Notes: a model not told the origin generated them from the sequence alone. DNA of 64,000 nucleotides from Vibrio rotiferianus CAIM 577 = LMG 21460 (GCF_002741985.1 NZ_APHW01000001.1:1-64000); one strand, 5' to 3'; counted from the stretch's first letter, positions 9,354 through 19,164 are shown. Translations and numbers: made by a program.

Positions 9354-9448
9354 ACTATCCGTGTAAAATTTACGTGAAAATCAGCGTAGCTTTCACAAGG
9401 ACACCCCTTTATCATAGGCGCCACTATTTCCACCCGCAGAGAATTTTT

Positions 9449-11464
9449 ATGAAGCTGAACCCTAGACAAGACGAAGCCGTTAAGTACGTATCAGGCCCAT
9501 GCTTGGTGCTTGCTGGGGCTGGTTCGGGTAAAACTCGTGTAATTACCAATAAAATTGCTTATTTGGTTCAGCAGTGTGGCTATAAGGCTCGCAATATTGC
9601 TGCGGTAACCTTTACTAATAAGGCGGCGCGTGAAATGAAAGAGCGCGTTGGCCAGACGTTGGGTAAGAGTGAGTCGAAAGGTCTGATGGTCTCGACCTTC
9701 CACACCTTGGGGCTTAACATCATCAAGCGTGAGTACAAACATCTCGGCTTGAAAGCCGGTTTCTCACTGTTTGATGATCAAGACCAGCTTGCGCTTCTTA
9801 AAGAACTGACAGAAAAGCAGCTAGATGGCGACAAAGATCTGCTGCGTCAGTTGCTAAGTTGTATCTCTAACTGGAAGAACGACATGCTGACACCAGAGCA
9901 AGCCAAAGCGTTGGCTCAAGGTGAGCAACAACAGCTGTTTGCGTTCTGTTTTGAAATGTATCAGAAGCAGATGAAGGCGTACAACGCGCTCGACTTTGAT
10001 GACCTGATTTCTCTGCCAGTGAAATTGCTACGTAACAATGAAGAAGTGCGTCAACGTTGGCAGAACCGCATTCGTTACCTATTGGTGGACGAATATCAAG
10101 ATACCAACACTAGCCAATATGACTTGGTGAAGTTAATCGTTGGCGAGCGTGGTCGTTTGACCGTAGTAGGCGACGATGACCAATCTATCTATTCATGGCG
10201 TGGTGCTAAACCGCAAAACTTAGTATTGCTTGGTGAAGATTATCCAAATTTGCGCTTGATTAAGTTGGAGCAGAATTACCGCTCGACCAGTCGTATTCTG
10301 CGTGCGGCAAACATCTTGATTGCCAACAACCCTCACGTGTATGAGAAATCACTGTTTTCGGAAATTCCTGACGGTGAAAAACTCAAAGTGTTGCTGGCGA
10401 AGAATGAAGAGCACGAAGCAGAACGCGTAACGGGTGAATTGATTGCGCACAAGTTCCTAAACCGCACCGATTATAAAGACTACGCGATTTTATACCGTGG
10501 TAACCACCAGTCACGTCTGATTGAAAAGTCACTGATGCAAAACCGTGTGCCATACAAGCTATCTGGTGGCACGTCTTTCTTTGCTCGTGCGGAAATCAAA
10601 GACATCATGGCTTACCTACGCGTGTTGGTGAACCCAGATGATGACAATGCATTTCTACGTATTGTGAATACGCCCCGTCGTGAAATCGGTCCGGTCACAC
10701 TAGAGAAGCTAGGCAGCTACGCCAATATGCGTGGTAAGAGCCTGTTTGAAGTCAGCTTTGAGATGGGACTGGAGCAGCACCTTACTGGCCGTGGCTTAGA
10801 AAACCTGCGCCGTTTCACGCAATGGTTGGTGGCGATTGCTGATCAAGCAGAGCGTGGTGATACGGTCGAAGCGGTGCGTTCGCTTGTGCGTGATATTCAT
10901 TATGAAGATTGGCTATACGAAACCTCAGCAAGTCCGAAAGCGGCAGAAATGCGCATGAAGAACGTTTCTGATCTCTACTCGTGGATTGTGGCGGATTTAG
11001 AAGGCGACAACTATGACCAAGAAGAGAAAACGTTAAAAGAGGTCGTTCAACGCCTTACTCTGCGTGACATGATGGAGCGGGGTGAGGAGGACGAAGACAG
11101 CGATGCCGTTCAGCTAATGACATTGCACGCGTCGAAAGGTCTAGAATTTCCTTATGTTTACTTGATTGGTTCGGAAGAGGGTATCTTGCCGCATCAAACC
11201 AGTATTGATGAAGACAACGTTGAAGAAGAACGCCGACTAATGTACGTGGGCATCACTCGAGCTCAGCGTGAGCTTACCTTTACTATGTGTAAAGAGCGTC
11301 GACAGTTTGGTGAGCTGCTTAAACCAACTCAAAGCCGCTTCTTGGATGAACTGCCATTTGATGATGTTGAATGGGAAGCAAACAAGAAGCCAGTGTCGGC
11401 AGAAGAACGCATGGCAAAGGGCCAAGCACACATCGCCAATATTCGAGCTATGTTTAAGAAGTAG
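9449..11464 (+). CDS. rep: ATP-dependent DNA helicase Rep
   Basis: A 671-residue UvrD/Rep superfamily 1A helicase, 3'-5', which clears proteins ahead of replication forks. Motifs appear in order: Walker A GAGSGKT (about 22-28), [16 protein letters not shown] (Walker B), [13 protein letters not shown] (motif III), EQNYRS (motif IV), [12 protein letters not shown] (motif V) and YVGITRAQ (motif VI). The upstream in-frame start at 9374 would add 25 residues not found in Rep; ATG 9449 ([11 protein letters not shown]) matches E. coli and has an AGAGAA ribosome-binding site. It ends at a strong shared terminator. The close overall match favours Rep over UvrD. Confidence 0.96.
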   Translation: MKLNPRQDEAVKYVSGPCLVLAGAGSGKTRVITNKIAYLVQQCGYKARNIAAVTFTNKAAREMKERVGQTLGKSESKGLMVSTFHTLGLNIIKREYKHLGLKAGFSLFDDQDQLALLKELTEKQLDGDKDLLRQLLSCISNWKNDMLTPEQAKALAQGEQQQLFAFCFEMYQKQMKAYNALDFDDLISLPVKLLRNNEEVRQRWQNRIRYLLVDEYQDTNTSQYDLVKLIVGERGRLTVVGDDDQSIYSWRGAKPQNLVLLGEDYPNLRLIKLEQNYRSTSRILRAANILIANNPHVYEKSLFSEIPDGEKLKVLLAKNEEHEAERVTGELIAHKFLNRTDYKDYAILYRGNHQSRLIEKSLMQNRVPYKLSGGTSFFARAEIKDIMAYLRVLVNPDDDNAFLRIVNTPRREIGPVTLEKLGSYANMRGKSLFEVSFEMGLEQHLTGRGLENLRRFTQWLVAIADQAERGDTVEAVRSLVRDIHYEDWLYETSASPKAAEMRMKNVSDLYSWIVADLEGDNYDQEEKTLKEVVQRLTLRDMMERGEEDEDSDAVQLMTLHASKGLEFPYVYLIGSEEGILPHQTSIDEDNVEEERRLMYVGITRAQRELTFTMCKERRQFGELLKPTQSRFLDELPFDDVEWEANKKPVSAEERMAKGQAHIANIRAMFKK

Positions 11465-11491
11465 AACAACGTTGTTCTAACTTGCTTAAAA

Positions 11492-11523
11492 CAAAAAGGC
11501 TTGCCAAGTGGCAAGCCTTTTTC
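11492..11523. terminator. Bidirectional terminator between rep and cytochrome c5
   Basis: AAAAAGGCTTGCC and GGCAAGCCTTTTT flank a short AAGT loop. It serves convergent rep (plus) and the cytochrome gene (minus). Confidence 0.9.
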
Positions 11524-11536
11524 GTTGATGTCTTTA

Positions 11537-11950
11537 TTATAGACCTTCAATCATGTGGTCGATTGCCGCGATGATTTCGTCATCAGAACAATCCATACAC
11601 GTGCCTTTTGCAGGCATTGCATTGAAGCCTTGGATTGCGTGGTTGTTCAACACGTCTTTGCCTTGTGCAATACGCGGCGCCCAATCTCCAGCATCACCAG
11701 TCTTCGGTGCGCCGTTTACGCCAGATGCGTGACAAGCAATACAGAAAGTACCATAAACTGACGCGCCGTCGCGGGGACCAGTTGGTTCTGCTTTTACTGG
11801 TTCTGCACCTGCAAGATAAACATCACCGACAGGCTTGATGCGTTCTGCGATCGCATCGTATTCAGTTTGGCTGATGTCAGAAGCTAAAGCTGCCGTAGAA
11901 AAAGTTAAGGCAGCGAACAAAACGCTAATCATTCGTCGAGACATATCCAT
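11537..11950 (-). CDS. Cytochrome c5 family protein
   Basis: A 137-residue periplasmic monohaem cytochrome c. It has an N-terminal signal peptide ending near ALAS (about residue 24), one haem motif CIACH, a distal Met candidate in the GFNAMPAKGTC segment, and an extra CMDC pair typical of cytochrome c5 that could form a disulfide. Start ATG 11950 is preferred to the upstream ATG 11971 because it gives a proper signal peptide; ATG 11944 is also possible. It is likely an electron carrier to terminal oxidases or reductases (family knowledge). Single-gene unit. Confidence 0.88.
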   Translation of the reverse strand: MDMSRRMISVLFAALTFSTAALASDISQTEYDAIAERIKPVGDVYLAGAEPVKAEPTGPRDGASVYGTFCIACHASGVNGAPKTGDAGDWAPRIAQGKDVLNNHAIQGFNAMPAKGTCMDCSDDEIIAAIDHMIEGL

Positions 11951-12261
11951 TAAACCCACTTCACATTCCAAAGGTAAGTGACTTACCTATTTATATAGTT
12001 AGAGTATTTAGCGCGGTTAGAGAAAGTTTCGATGCATGGCTTGAATACTATGCAGAATACCATCTCTAACAGTCTAAAGTGATTGAACAATCTGGTTGCG
12101 ACTGTTAAATCAATGTAAATAATGGGTGATTATATCCCGATAAGTTGTTGCAATAAACAACAAGTTATCCATGACAGGGCGTGAATCACATCAAAAATTC
12201 ACTTTAAAGGCAGATAACTGTCGAAAAAGAGACCAAACGAGAAAAAAAGTAAAAAAAGTAC
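11951..12261. other. Intergenic region upstream of the tRNA operon
   Basis: No open reading frame with a ribosome-binding site was found. The only structure I noted is TTGTTG-CAATAAA-CAACAA within a short inverted repeat near 12144-12162. The end of the region becomes A-rich (runs of seven A), compatible with an UP element or Fis-type upstream activation of the following tRNA promoter. Confidence 0.4.
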
Positions 12262-12290
12262 TAGACGGCATAGTGTGATATCCGTATTAT
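12262..12290 (+). promoter_or_regulatory. Probable tRNA operon promoter
   Basis: TAGACG (12262-12267) and TATTAT (12285-12290) are separated by 17 bp. The -10 is followed by a C/G-rich discriminator (TCCTCTCCGCCG) typical of stringently controlled stable-RNA promoters, and A-tracts lie just upstream. First tRNA base is at 12312. Confidence 0.5.
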
Positions 12291-12311
12291 TCCTCTCCGC
12301 CGATGGGGCAT

Positions 12312-12388
<77 letters not shown>

Positions 12389-12421
12389 TTCCGGAATACA
12401 AATTAACGGCACAAAATAGTG

Positions 12422-12497
12422 GTGGCTATAGCTCAGTTGGTAGAGCCCTGGATTGTGATTCCGGTGGTCGCGAGTTCGAATCTCGTTAGCCACCCCA
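12422..12497 (+). tRNA. tRNA-His (GTG), copy 1
   Basis: Acceptor GTGGCTA / TAGCCAC, anticodon GTG (ATTGTGATT), encoded CCA. A G at 12421 supplies the G-1 of histidine tRNA. The body is identical to copy 2 at 12698. Confidence 0.97.
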
Positions 12498-12573
12498 TTA
12501 TTTAGGTAACTCATTAAATTAATGAAGTTTCCAGTTTTGATTCAGATATCCCAAGAGTCGAAACAAAATTCGT

Positions 12574-12650
<77 letters not shown>

Positions 12651-12697
12651 CTATTTAGTTTATGGCTATAATAGAGCGGTAAACAGCAAAATTGATG

Positions 12698-12773
12698 GTG
12701 GCTATAGCTCAGTTGGTAGAGCCCTGGATTGTGATTCCGGTGGTCGCGAGTTCGAATCTCGTTAGCCACCCCA
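12698..12773 (+). tRNA. tRNA-His (GTG), copy 2
   Basis: Same 76-nt sequence as copy 1 with a preceding G for G-1. Belongs to the second His-Pro unit; the His-Pro spacers of the two units resemble each other (both begin TTA(A)TTTAGGT) but have diverged. Confidence 0.97.
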
Positions 12774-12837
12774 TTAATTTAGGTGACTTCTTAGTTGAAG
12801 TATCCAGTCTGATTTGAGAGAATCAGCAAATACAGTT

Positions 12838-12914
<77 letters not shown>

Positions 12915-12920
12915 CTATTA

Positions 12921-12954
12921 GAAAGCCTGCTTTTTAGCAGGCTTTCGTCGTTTT
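12921..12954 (+). terminator. Terminator of the tRNA operon
   Basis: GAAAGCCTGCT and AGCAGGCTTTC pair around a TTTT loop, with a weak T-run (GTCGTTTT) after it. Confidence 0.8.
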
Positions 12955-13044
12955 AGAGCTTATTATCTCGCTTGGACTAGATAAGTCGGCGGTATTTCAA
13001 TGGATTTGAACCCAAGTGGGGTTTTGCCTGAAGTTAGAATATGG

Positions 13045-13094
13045 CTCTTCACCGACTACGATTTAAAGCCTCAGTTGAAAGACTGGGGCTTTTT
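13045..13094 (+). repeat. tRNA-Pro 3'-end relic plus terminator
   Basis: CTCTTCACCGAC (13045-13056) is identical to the 3' end of the tRNA-Pro genes just upstream, without a tRNA body. AAAGCCTCAG...CTGGGGCTTTTT (13065-13094) follows; it closely resembles the terminator after tRNA-Trp at 873. This is probably the stump of a further His-Pro unit or of recombination between tRNA loci (inference). Confidence 0.55.
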
Positions 13095-13204
13095 GCATTT
13101 CCCACCCTCAAAAATCTGCATTCCATTTCAAAGTCACCACAAATGTACAGCTCTGGGAGCTTTTGACAACCCATGATCCAAATGCTTTTCGAGCTGATAA
13201 AAGA

Positions 13205-13233
13205 AACCCTAGCACGATGGCTGGGGCTTTTTA
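13205..13233. terminator. Terminator-like hairpin before yjjG stop
   Basis: AAACCCTAGC / GCTGGGGCTTTTT. On the minus strand it ends the yjjG transcript 19 nt after its stop and is followed by TTTCTTTT. The GCTGGGGCTTTTT arm is shared with the tRNA-associated terminators. The stretch 12955-13204 holds otherwise only the tRNA relic. Confidence 0.65.
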
Positions 13234-13251
13234 TTTCTTGAGTTGAGCGCT

Positions 13252-13977
13252 TTATTGAGCGAGCGTTTTTAGAATTTCTTTGAGCTCAACCGTCTCTTTC
13301 ACTTCATAGCTTGGTTTTATATCGGTTGGATTCGCTGTGCCTGCCTCGTTAACCCACACACTCAGAATGCCCATGTTGTTGGCTCCCGCAATATCGGCTG
13401 GTAGAGAATCACCAATATGAATCGCTTCTTCTGGTTTCGCATCAACAAGGTTGAGTGCTTTGTGGAAGATACTTGCAGCAGGCTTCTCTTCGGGCTCTTC
13501 GCCACCCACGATGATGTGATCCACCCATTCGTGCATCTGCGTCGCTTTGAGCTTTGGATGCTGGGAGAAGATTGGCCCGTTGGTGATCACCACTAAATTG
13601 TAGTGCTGGCGAAGCTCGGTCAGCATCTCCTTCACGCCAGGGAAGAAGGTAAAAGCGCCCATTCGAGCTGAGTCGAAGAAGCTCTGTGCCTGCTGCGCTT
13701 GTTCTCCGTCGATCTCGATACCTTGCTCTGCCAGGATGGTTTGAATTAAACCACAGCGGAAAGCATTTTCATCTGGTAATAGAGCAATCAGCTGAGGAAA
13801 TTCGTCATTGAGCTTTTTGTATACGCCTTGCAAGTAGCGCTGAACAAAGGCAGTTGAATCGGCGACTTGTGGGTATGTTCGAGCTATCCAATCAGCAAAC
13901 TCTTGTCCTGCCACTTTATCGGCTTGGGATGTGCCACATAAAGTTTCGTCCATATCAAAAAAAATCGCTTTAAGCAC
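13252..13977 (-). CDS. HAD-family hydrolase, YjjG-like nucleotidase/phosphatase
   Basis: This 241-residue haloacid dehalogenase-like phosphatase has motif I FFDMDETL (about residues 5-12, nucleophile Asp), motif II VVITNG (about 133-138), and motif III/IV with EKPAASIF and HIGDSLPADIAG. The alpha-helical cap fits subfamily I (YjjG/NANP-type). YjjG cleaves noncanonical nucleoside monophosphates in E. coli; the substrate here is not proven. The start is taken as GTG 13977, with AGGAG seven bases upstream; a longer ATG reading from 13995 would overlap that ribosome-binding site. Single gene. Confidence 0.85.
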   Translation of the reverse strand: MLKAIFFDMDETLCGTSQADKVAGQEFADWIARTYPQVADSTAFVQRYLQGVYKKLNDEFPQLIALLPDENAFRCGLIQTILAEQGIEIDGEQAQQAQSFFDSARMGAFTFFPGVKEMLTELRQHYNLVVITNGPIFSQHPKLKATQMHEWVDHIIVGGEEPEEKPAASIFHKALNLVDAKPEEAIHIGDSLPADIAGANNMGILSVWVNEAGTANPTDIKPSYEVKETVELKEILKTLAQ

Positions 13978-14663
13978 AAGGGCTCCTTTATTCACTACTC
14001 TGCGTTGAAGTTTGATTATCTCTTATCTCATCCAAAATGACAGGGGAATGCGCAAAATTACCGCTTCAACTTGTGATTTTTTACCTTGAATTAGGTAGGT
14101 CACTCCGAATTTCTGACAGCAACAAAATTGCTTTAATCACAAAACCGCATAACAGACGCATAACTTAAGTTCGATGGCATATTTCATGTGTTTTGCAAAA
14201 CTGCTCACGTTTTAGCCTTACCGTTGGTGAGTGAATTTTGGCTTTTTATGTATGCAGACTATTTTGTTAGTAACATTTTATGTCGAAAAGTCCTAATAAG
14301 AACGGAATATTGTTTGGTAAATGTTAATGATGACACGTGAATAATAGGGATACTATCAATAGTGAGTTTATGCGTAAATTTAGAGCATTTTTCTGTTTTT
14401 AATGGTGCGTGGCGCACAAAAATGGTGTGGTATGAAAATGGTTAAATACTTGTTAATGCATTTCTATTCGCTCATTGTGCGTGTAATTAATGTTTTTTCG
14501 GCGGAATATACTTTAATTGTTGCTTTTTTGTGTAATTTTTGCCAAATTGTCTCCGCATTAAGATTTCAGAGTATTATTCTGAATTTGAACGGATTCATTC
14601 AGGTGATGAATGGCGCTTTTATGGCGCGATTTAATACCACAGACAAGGCAGTAGAGGTCTGAA
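13978..14663. other. Long AT-rich upstream region of the peptide ABC operon
   Basis: There are 686 bp between yjjG and the ABC operon. An open frame of 86 codons at 14402-14662 ends just before the operon start, but it has no clear ribosome-binding site and its residue composition reflects AT-rich DNA, so I do not call it a gene. Weak structures are GTGCGT-G-GCGCAC near 14404-14416 and ACTAT-CA-ATAGT near 14352. It is likely promoter and long-leader sequence; no CRP or riboswitch motif was convincing. Confidence 0.35.
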
Positions 14664-16379
14664 ATGTCACTATTAGAGGTGAAAAACCTTCGTATTGAAT
14701 ATCCATCCCGTCACGGTGTCCATGCGGCCGTGAAGTCGCTTTCCTTTCATATTGATCGTGGCGAGATAGTGGGTGTTGTTGGCGAATCAGGTGCGGGTAA
14801 ATCCACCGTTGGTAACGCCGTTATTGATTTGCTTAGTCCCCCGGGACGCGTTGCTAGTGGCGACGTGTACCTTGATGGGGAGAAAATTTCTGGCTTAACA
14901 CCGGAAGCGATGCGTAAGGTTCGCGGCTCTAAGATTGGCTTTATCTTTCAGGACCCAATGACCTCGCTTAACCCTCTATTTACGGTTGAGCAGCAACTGA
15001 AAGAGACCATCCACGCCAATATGAAGGTGTCGGATGAAGAGGCGTATCAACGCGCGCTTTCTCTCATGCAGCAGGTTGGCATTCCTCAACCGGAAAACCG
15101 CCTAAAACAGTACCCACACCAATTCTCTGGCGGTATGCGTCAGCGTGTGGTTATTGCTATCGCATTGGCTGGGGAGCCAGATTTGATCATCGCCGATGAA
15201 CCAACCACGGCACTCGACGTATCAATCCAAGACCAAATCCTAAACCTTATCCGCGAACTGTGTATCAAGAACAACGTCGGTTGTATGTTGGTGACGCACG
15301 ACATGGGTGTGGTTTCAAACGTGACTGACCGTGTTGCGGTTATGTATCGCGGTGATTTGGTGGAGTTTGGTCCAACCGCTAAGGTATTGGGCGATCCTGA
15401 TCACCCATACACACGCAGCCTAATTTCAGCCGTTCCTCGTTCTGATATCAAACTCGATCGCTTCCCGTTGGTAAGCTATATCGAAGAAGCGACAGAGCTA
15501 CAAGAACTGGACATTAAGAACCACTGGCTAGGTCAAAGCCAAGATCAGCGTGAGTACACGGGTCCTCTATTGGACGTGAAGAACGTGAATCTTCGCTTTG
15601 TGACCAAAGATTCGTTGTTTGAAAGCCGCCGCGAATACGTGCAGGCCTCGAACAATGTCAGCTTTGAAGTGCACGAAGGCGAGACGTTTGGCTTGGTGGG
15701 TGAATCTGGCTCAGGTAAATCGACCATTGCACGTGTGATTGCCGGTTTGTACGAACCAAACTCAGGACAAGTAAGTTTTGAAGGCATTGACCTAACTGCA
15801 CTGAAATCAGAAAAAGCGCGTCGTCCGCTGCGTCGTCAAATGCAGATGGTCTTCCAAAACCCATACACCTCAATGAACCCGCGTATGAAGATTTTCGACA
15901 TCATCGCGGAGCCAATTCGTTTCCATAAGCTCACTAAGAATGAAGCGGAAACGCGTCAGATTGTGAATGACCTACTTGATCACGTAGGTTTGGGCAAAAT
16001 GGCGGGTGTGAAATACCCTCATGAATTCTCCGGTGGTCAGCGTCAGCGTATCTCAATTGCGCGTGCACTGGCGACCCGTCCTCGACTACTGATTTGTGAC
16101 GAACCGACATCAGCGCTAGATGTATCGGTACAGGCACAGATTCTAAACTTGCTGAAAGATCTGCAAAGTGAGCTCAACCTTACCATGCTGTTTATTAGTC
16201 ACGATTTACCTGTGATTCGTCAGATGTGTGACCGAGTGGGTGTGATGCAGATGGGGACGCTACTGGAAGTAGCGCCAACCGAGCAGCTATTTACTGCTCC
16301 TCAGCATGAATACAGTAAGAAACTGATTTCTCTGATGCCTGAGTTCACAGGTTTGAGAGAAGAGATCAAAACGGCATAA
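14664..16379 (+). CDS. Peptide-type ABC transporter, fused double ATPase
   Basis: A 571-residue protein with two complete ABC ATPase domains, equivalent to a DppD-DppF or OppD-OppF fusion (GsiA/YejF-like). Domain 1: Walker A GESGAGKST (residues 40-48), signature FSGGMRQRV, Walker B LIIADEPTTALD. Domain 2: Walker A GESGSGKST (about 345-353), signature FSGGQRQRIS, Walker B LICDEPTSALD. Oligopeptide/dipeptide C-terminal extensions (HPYTRSLISAVPR) follow domain 1. AGAGGT precedes the ATG. It heads an operon with a solute-binding protein and two permeases and energises uptake at the inner membrane. The substrate (peptide, glutathione or other) is not determined. Confidence 0.92.
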   Translation: MSLLEVKNLRIEYPSRHGVHAAVKSLSFHIDRGEIVGVVGESGAGKSTVGNAVIDLLSPPGRVASGDVYLDGEKISGLTPEAMRKVRGSKIGFIFQDPMTSLNPLFTVEQQLKETIHANMKVSDEEAYQRALSLMQQVGIPQPENRLKQYPHQFSGGMRQRVVIAIALAGEPDLIIADEPTTALDVSIQDQILNLIRELCIKNNVGCMLVTHDMGVVSNVTDRVAVMYRGDLVEFGPTAKVLGDPDHPYTRSLISAVPRSDIKLDRFPLVSYIEEATELQELDIKNHWLGQSQDQREYTGPLLDVKNVNLRFVTKDSLFESRREYVQASNNVSFEVHEGETFGLVGESGSGKSTIARVIAGLYEPNSGQVSFEGIDLTALKSEKARRPLRRQMQMVFQNPYTSMNPRMKIFDIIAEPIRFHKLTKNEAETRQIVNDLLDHVGLGKMAGVKYPHEFSGGQRQRISIARALATRPRLLICDEPTSALDVSVQAQILNLLKDLQSELNLTMLFISHDLPVIRQMCDRVGVMQMGTLLEVAPTEQLFTAPQHEYSKKLISLMPEFTGLREEIKTA

Positions 16380-16484
16380 ACCAAGTTTTTCGCTTGGCTG
16401 ACCATCAAGGTCAACAAACCTTAGTCATAACAAAGACGCAAACACAACAAGGGATTCGAATTCCCGCATGAAGGAGTTATGCAA

Positions 16485-18038
16485 ATGAAAACCATGAAAA
16501 GCAAATTAGCAGTGGCGCTAATGGCAGCAGGTCTAAGCTTTAACGCATTGGCAGCAGATATCAAAGTTGGCTACGCCGCTGACCCAGTATCGCTAGACCC
16601 GCATGAGCAGCTATCAGGCGGTACGCTGCAAATGTCACACATGGTATTTGACCCACTAGTTCGTTTCACTCAAGAAATGGATTTTGAACCTCGTCTAGCA
16701 GAAAGCTGGGAGCGTGTGAACGATACAACGGTACGTTTCAAGCTTCGCCAAGGTGTTAAGTTCCACTCAGGCAATGCTCTAACAGCAGATGATGTAGTGT
16801 GGACTTTTGAGCGTCTACAAAGCTCTCCAGACTTCAAAGCGATCTTCGACCCGTACGAGAAAATCGTGAAGGTGGATGATTTTACGTTTGATCTAGTAAC
16901 TAAGGGGCCATACCCACTAGTGCTACAAACCGCTACGTACATTTTCCCAATGGACAGCAAATTCTACTCAGGTCAGACGGCAGACGGAAAAGATAAGTCT
17001 GAGCTAGTTAAGCACGGTAACTCATTTGCATCGACTAACGTATCTGGTACGGGTCCATTCATTGTGACTTCACGTGAGCAGGGCGTAAAAGTGGAATTCG
17101 AACGCTTTAAAGATTACTGGGATAAAGCGTCGAAAGGTAACGTTGATAAGCTAACGCTTGTACCAATCAAAGAAGACGCGACTCGTGTAGCAGCACTGCT
17201 TTCTGGCGGCGTTGACATGATTCATCCAGTAGCACCAAACGATCACAAACGTGTGAAAGATGCAGACGGCATCGACTTAGTGACGCTACCAGGTACGCGT
17301 ATCATCACATTCCAAATGAACCAAAACAGCAATGAAGCACTGAAAGATGTTCGCGTTCGCCAAGCGATTGTTCACGCAATCAATAACGAAGGCATCGTGA
17401 AGAAGATTATGAAAGGCTTCGCAACGGCAGCTGGTCAACAGAGCCCTGCTGGTTATGTAGGTCACGATGACAAATTGGTTCCTCGCTACGATCTGAAGAA
17501 AGCGAAACAGCTGATGAAAGAAGCGGGTTATGAGAAAGGCTTTACGCTGACCATGATGGCGCCAAACAACCGTTATGTGAACGATGCGAAAGTTGCGCAA
17601 GCGGCGGCAGCAATGCTGTCTAAGATCGGCATCAAGGTTGATCTGAAGACTATGCCTAAAGCGCAATACTGGCCTGAGTTCGACAAGTGTGCGGCAGACA
17701 TGTTGATGATTGGTTGGCACTCAGATACGGAAGATTCAGCGAACTTCAACGAGTTCCTAACCATGACTCGTAACGAAGAAACGGGCCGTGGTCAGTACAA
17801 CTGTGGTTACTACTCAAACCCAGAAATGGACAAAGTGGTTGAAGCGGCAAACGTAGAAACGGATCCTGCGAAACGTGCTGAAATGCTGAAAGGTGTAGAA
17901 GCGACGCTATACAACGATGCAGCATTCGTACCGCTACACTGGCAAAGTGAAGCGTGGGGCGCGAAGTCTAACGTGAAAGCGGCAGACATCGTGAACCCAA
18001 TGGTAATGCCTTACTTCGGTGACCTAGTGGTTGAATAA
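16485..18038 (+). CDS. ABC transporter substrate-binding protein, family 5
   Basis: This 517-residue periplasmic SBP_bac_5 (DppA/OppA-like) protein delivers its ligand to the adjacent permeases. The signal peptide (MKTMKSKLAVALMAAGLSFNALA) is cleaved before ADIKVGYAADP. The family block DPLVRF...PRLAESW and the RVRQAIVHAIN segment are present. I use ATG 16485 because GGAG lies eight bases upstream; the in-frame ATG at 16479 is only two bases from it. A perfect hairpin follows the stop at 18055-18082, often seen after highly expressed binding-protein genes. Confidence 0.92.
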   Translation: MKTMKSKLAVALMAAGLSFNALAADIKVGYAADPVSLDPHEQLSGGTLQMSHMVFDPLVRFTQEMDFEPRLAESWERVNDTTVRFKLRQGVKFHSGNALTADDVVWTFERLQSSPDFKAIFDPYEKIVKVDDFTFDLVTKGPYPLVLQTATYIFPMDSKFYSGQTADGKDKSELVKHGNSFASTNVSGTGPFIVTSREQGVKVEFERFKDYWDKASKGNVDKLTLVPIKEDATRVAALLSGGVDMIHPVAPNDHKRVKDADGIDLVTLPGTRIITFQMNQNSNEALKDVRVRQAIVHAINNEGIVKKIMKGFATAAGQQSPAGYVGHDDKLVPRYDLKKAKQLMKEAGYEKGFTLTMMAPNNRYVNDAKVAQAAAAMLSKIGIKVDLKTMPKAQYWPEFDKCAADMLMIGWHSDTEDSANFNEFLTMTRNEETGRGQYNCGYYSNPEMDKVVEAANVETDPAKRAEMLKGVEATLYNDAAFVPLHWQSEAWGAKSNVKAADIVNPMVMPYFGDLVVE

Positions 18039-18054
18039 TCACGGTTAGTCGATT

Positions 18055-18082
18055 TTGAGGAGGGATAGGTGTCCCTCCTCAA
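18055..18082 (+). other. Intercistronic mRNA hairpin after the binding-protein gene
   Basis: TTGAGGAGGGA and TCCCTCCTCAA form a perfect 11-bp stem with a 6-nt loop and no following T-run. It is more likely to protect the 3' end of the binding-protein mRNA than to terminate. One arm contains an anti-Shine-Dalgarno-like CCTCC. Confidence 0.6.
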
Positions 18083-18184
18083 CTTAAAGCACTCGACTCA
18101 GTTTTGTTTCAGTCGGACTGAGTTGGTTTTACAGACTGAATTTTCTCTCTGAATAGAGATCTATGGATAGTTAAGGGGCAAGGA

Positions 18185-19162
18185 ATGTTTTCGTTTCTGG
18201 TCAAGCGCCTGTTTCAGGCACTGATAGTGATGTTTGTGATCAGTTTGGTGGCGTTTGCCATTCAGGATAACCTGGGTGACCCGCTGCGTGAGCTTGTAGG
18301 TCAGTCGGTTTCAGAATCGGAGCGCCAAGCGCTGCGTGATGAATTGGGCCTGAACGATCCCTTTATCACAAAGTACACTCGCTTTGTGGGCAATGCGCTA
18401 CAAGGTGATTTAGGTACATCTTACTTCTTCAAGCGACCTGCAGTTGAGGTGATTCTCGACAAGCTGGTGGCAACATTAGAGCTCGTATTTGGTGCGACGC
18501 TGATTATTGTTTTTTTATCGATTCCGCTTGGGGTGTACTCTGCGATTCATCCGAAGAGTATCTTTACTAAATTCGTTATGGCGATGAGTAGTGTCGGTAT
18601 CTCGATTCCGGTGTTCTTAACTGCGATCATGCTGATGTACGTCTTCTCCATAGAGCTCGGTTGGCTACCTTCCTACGGTCGGGGTGAAACGGCTAATGTT
18701 CTCGGTTGGGAATCAGGCTTCTTTACCATTGATGGCATCAAGCACTTGATTCTACCTTGTGTGGCACTGGCTTCGATCATGTTGCCGTTGTTCATCCGTT
18801 TGGTCCGTTCAGAAATGTTGGAAGTGCTGAGCTCTGAATACATCAAGTTCGCCAAAGCAAAAGGCCTGAACTTAAACAAAATTTATTACCAACATGCACT
18901 TAAGAACACCATGCTACCAGTTCTGACGGTTGGTGGTGTGCAGATTGGTACCATGGTGGCTTACACCATCCTGACTGAAACCGTGTTCCAATGGCCGGGT
19001 ACGGGCTTTCTTTTCCTTGAGGCAATCAACCGTGTAGATACACCGTTGATCACTGCTTACGTTATCTTTGTTGGTCTGATTTTCGTGGTAACCAATACCA
19101 TTGTTGATTTGCTGTACGGCATCATCAACCCAACAGTGAACCTAACTGGAAAAGGAGCTTAA
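18185..19162 (+). CDS. Peptide ABC transporter permease, DppB-like
   Basis: A 325-residue inner-membrane permease (BPD_transp_1) with about six membrane segments. The first helix is at residues 9-27, and the EAA loop reads FAKAKGLNLNKIYYQHALKNTMLP. The N-terminal extension before TM2 (LGLNDPFITKYTRFVGNALQGDLGTS) is typical of DppB/OppB. AAGGGGCAAGGA precedes the ATG. It is 146 nt after the binding-protein gene and two bases before the next permease. Confidence 0.92.
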   Translation: MFSFLVKRLFQALIVMFVISLVAFAIQDNLGDPLRELVGQSVSESERQALRDELGLNDPFITKYTRFVGNALQGDLGTSYFFKRPAVEVILDKLVATLELVFGATLIIVFLSIPLGVYSAIHPKSIFTKFVMAMSSVGISIPVFLTAIMLMYVFSIELGWLPSYGRGETANVLGWESGFFTIDGIKHLILPCVALASIMLPLFIRLVRSEMLEVLSSEYIKFAKAKGLNLNKIYYQHALKNTMLPVLTVGGVQIGTMVAYTILTETVFQWPGTGFLFLEAINRVDTPLITAYVIFVGLIFVVTNTIVDLLYGIINPTVNLTGKGA

Positions 19163-19164
19163 TC

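Noticed and set aside
14190..14225. CRP site upstream of the ABC operon (TGTGTTTTGCAAAACTGCTCACG)
   Set aside because: Only a loose match with wrong spacing between the half-sites.
14402..14662. An 86-codon frame ending just before the ABC ATPase gene
   Set aside because: Composition follows AT-rich DNA, no Shine-Dalgarno sequence, no recognisable domain; kept only as a check in the findings.
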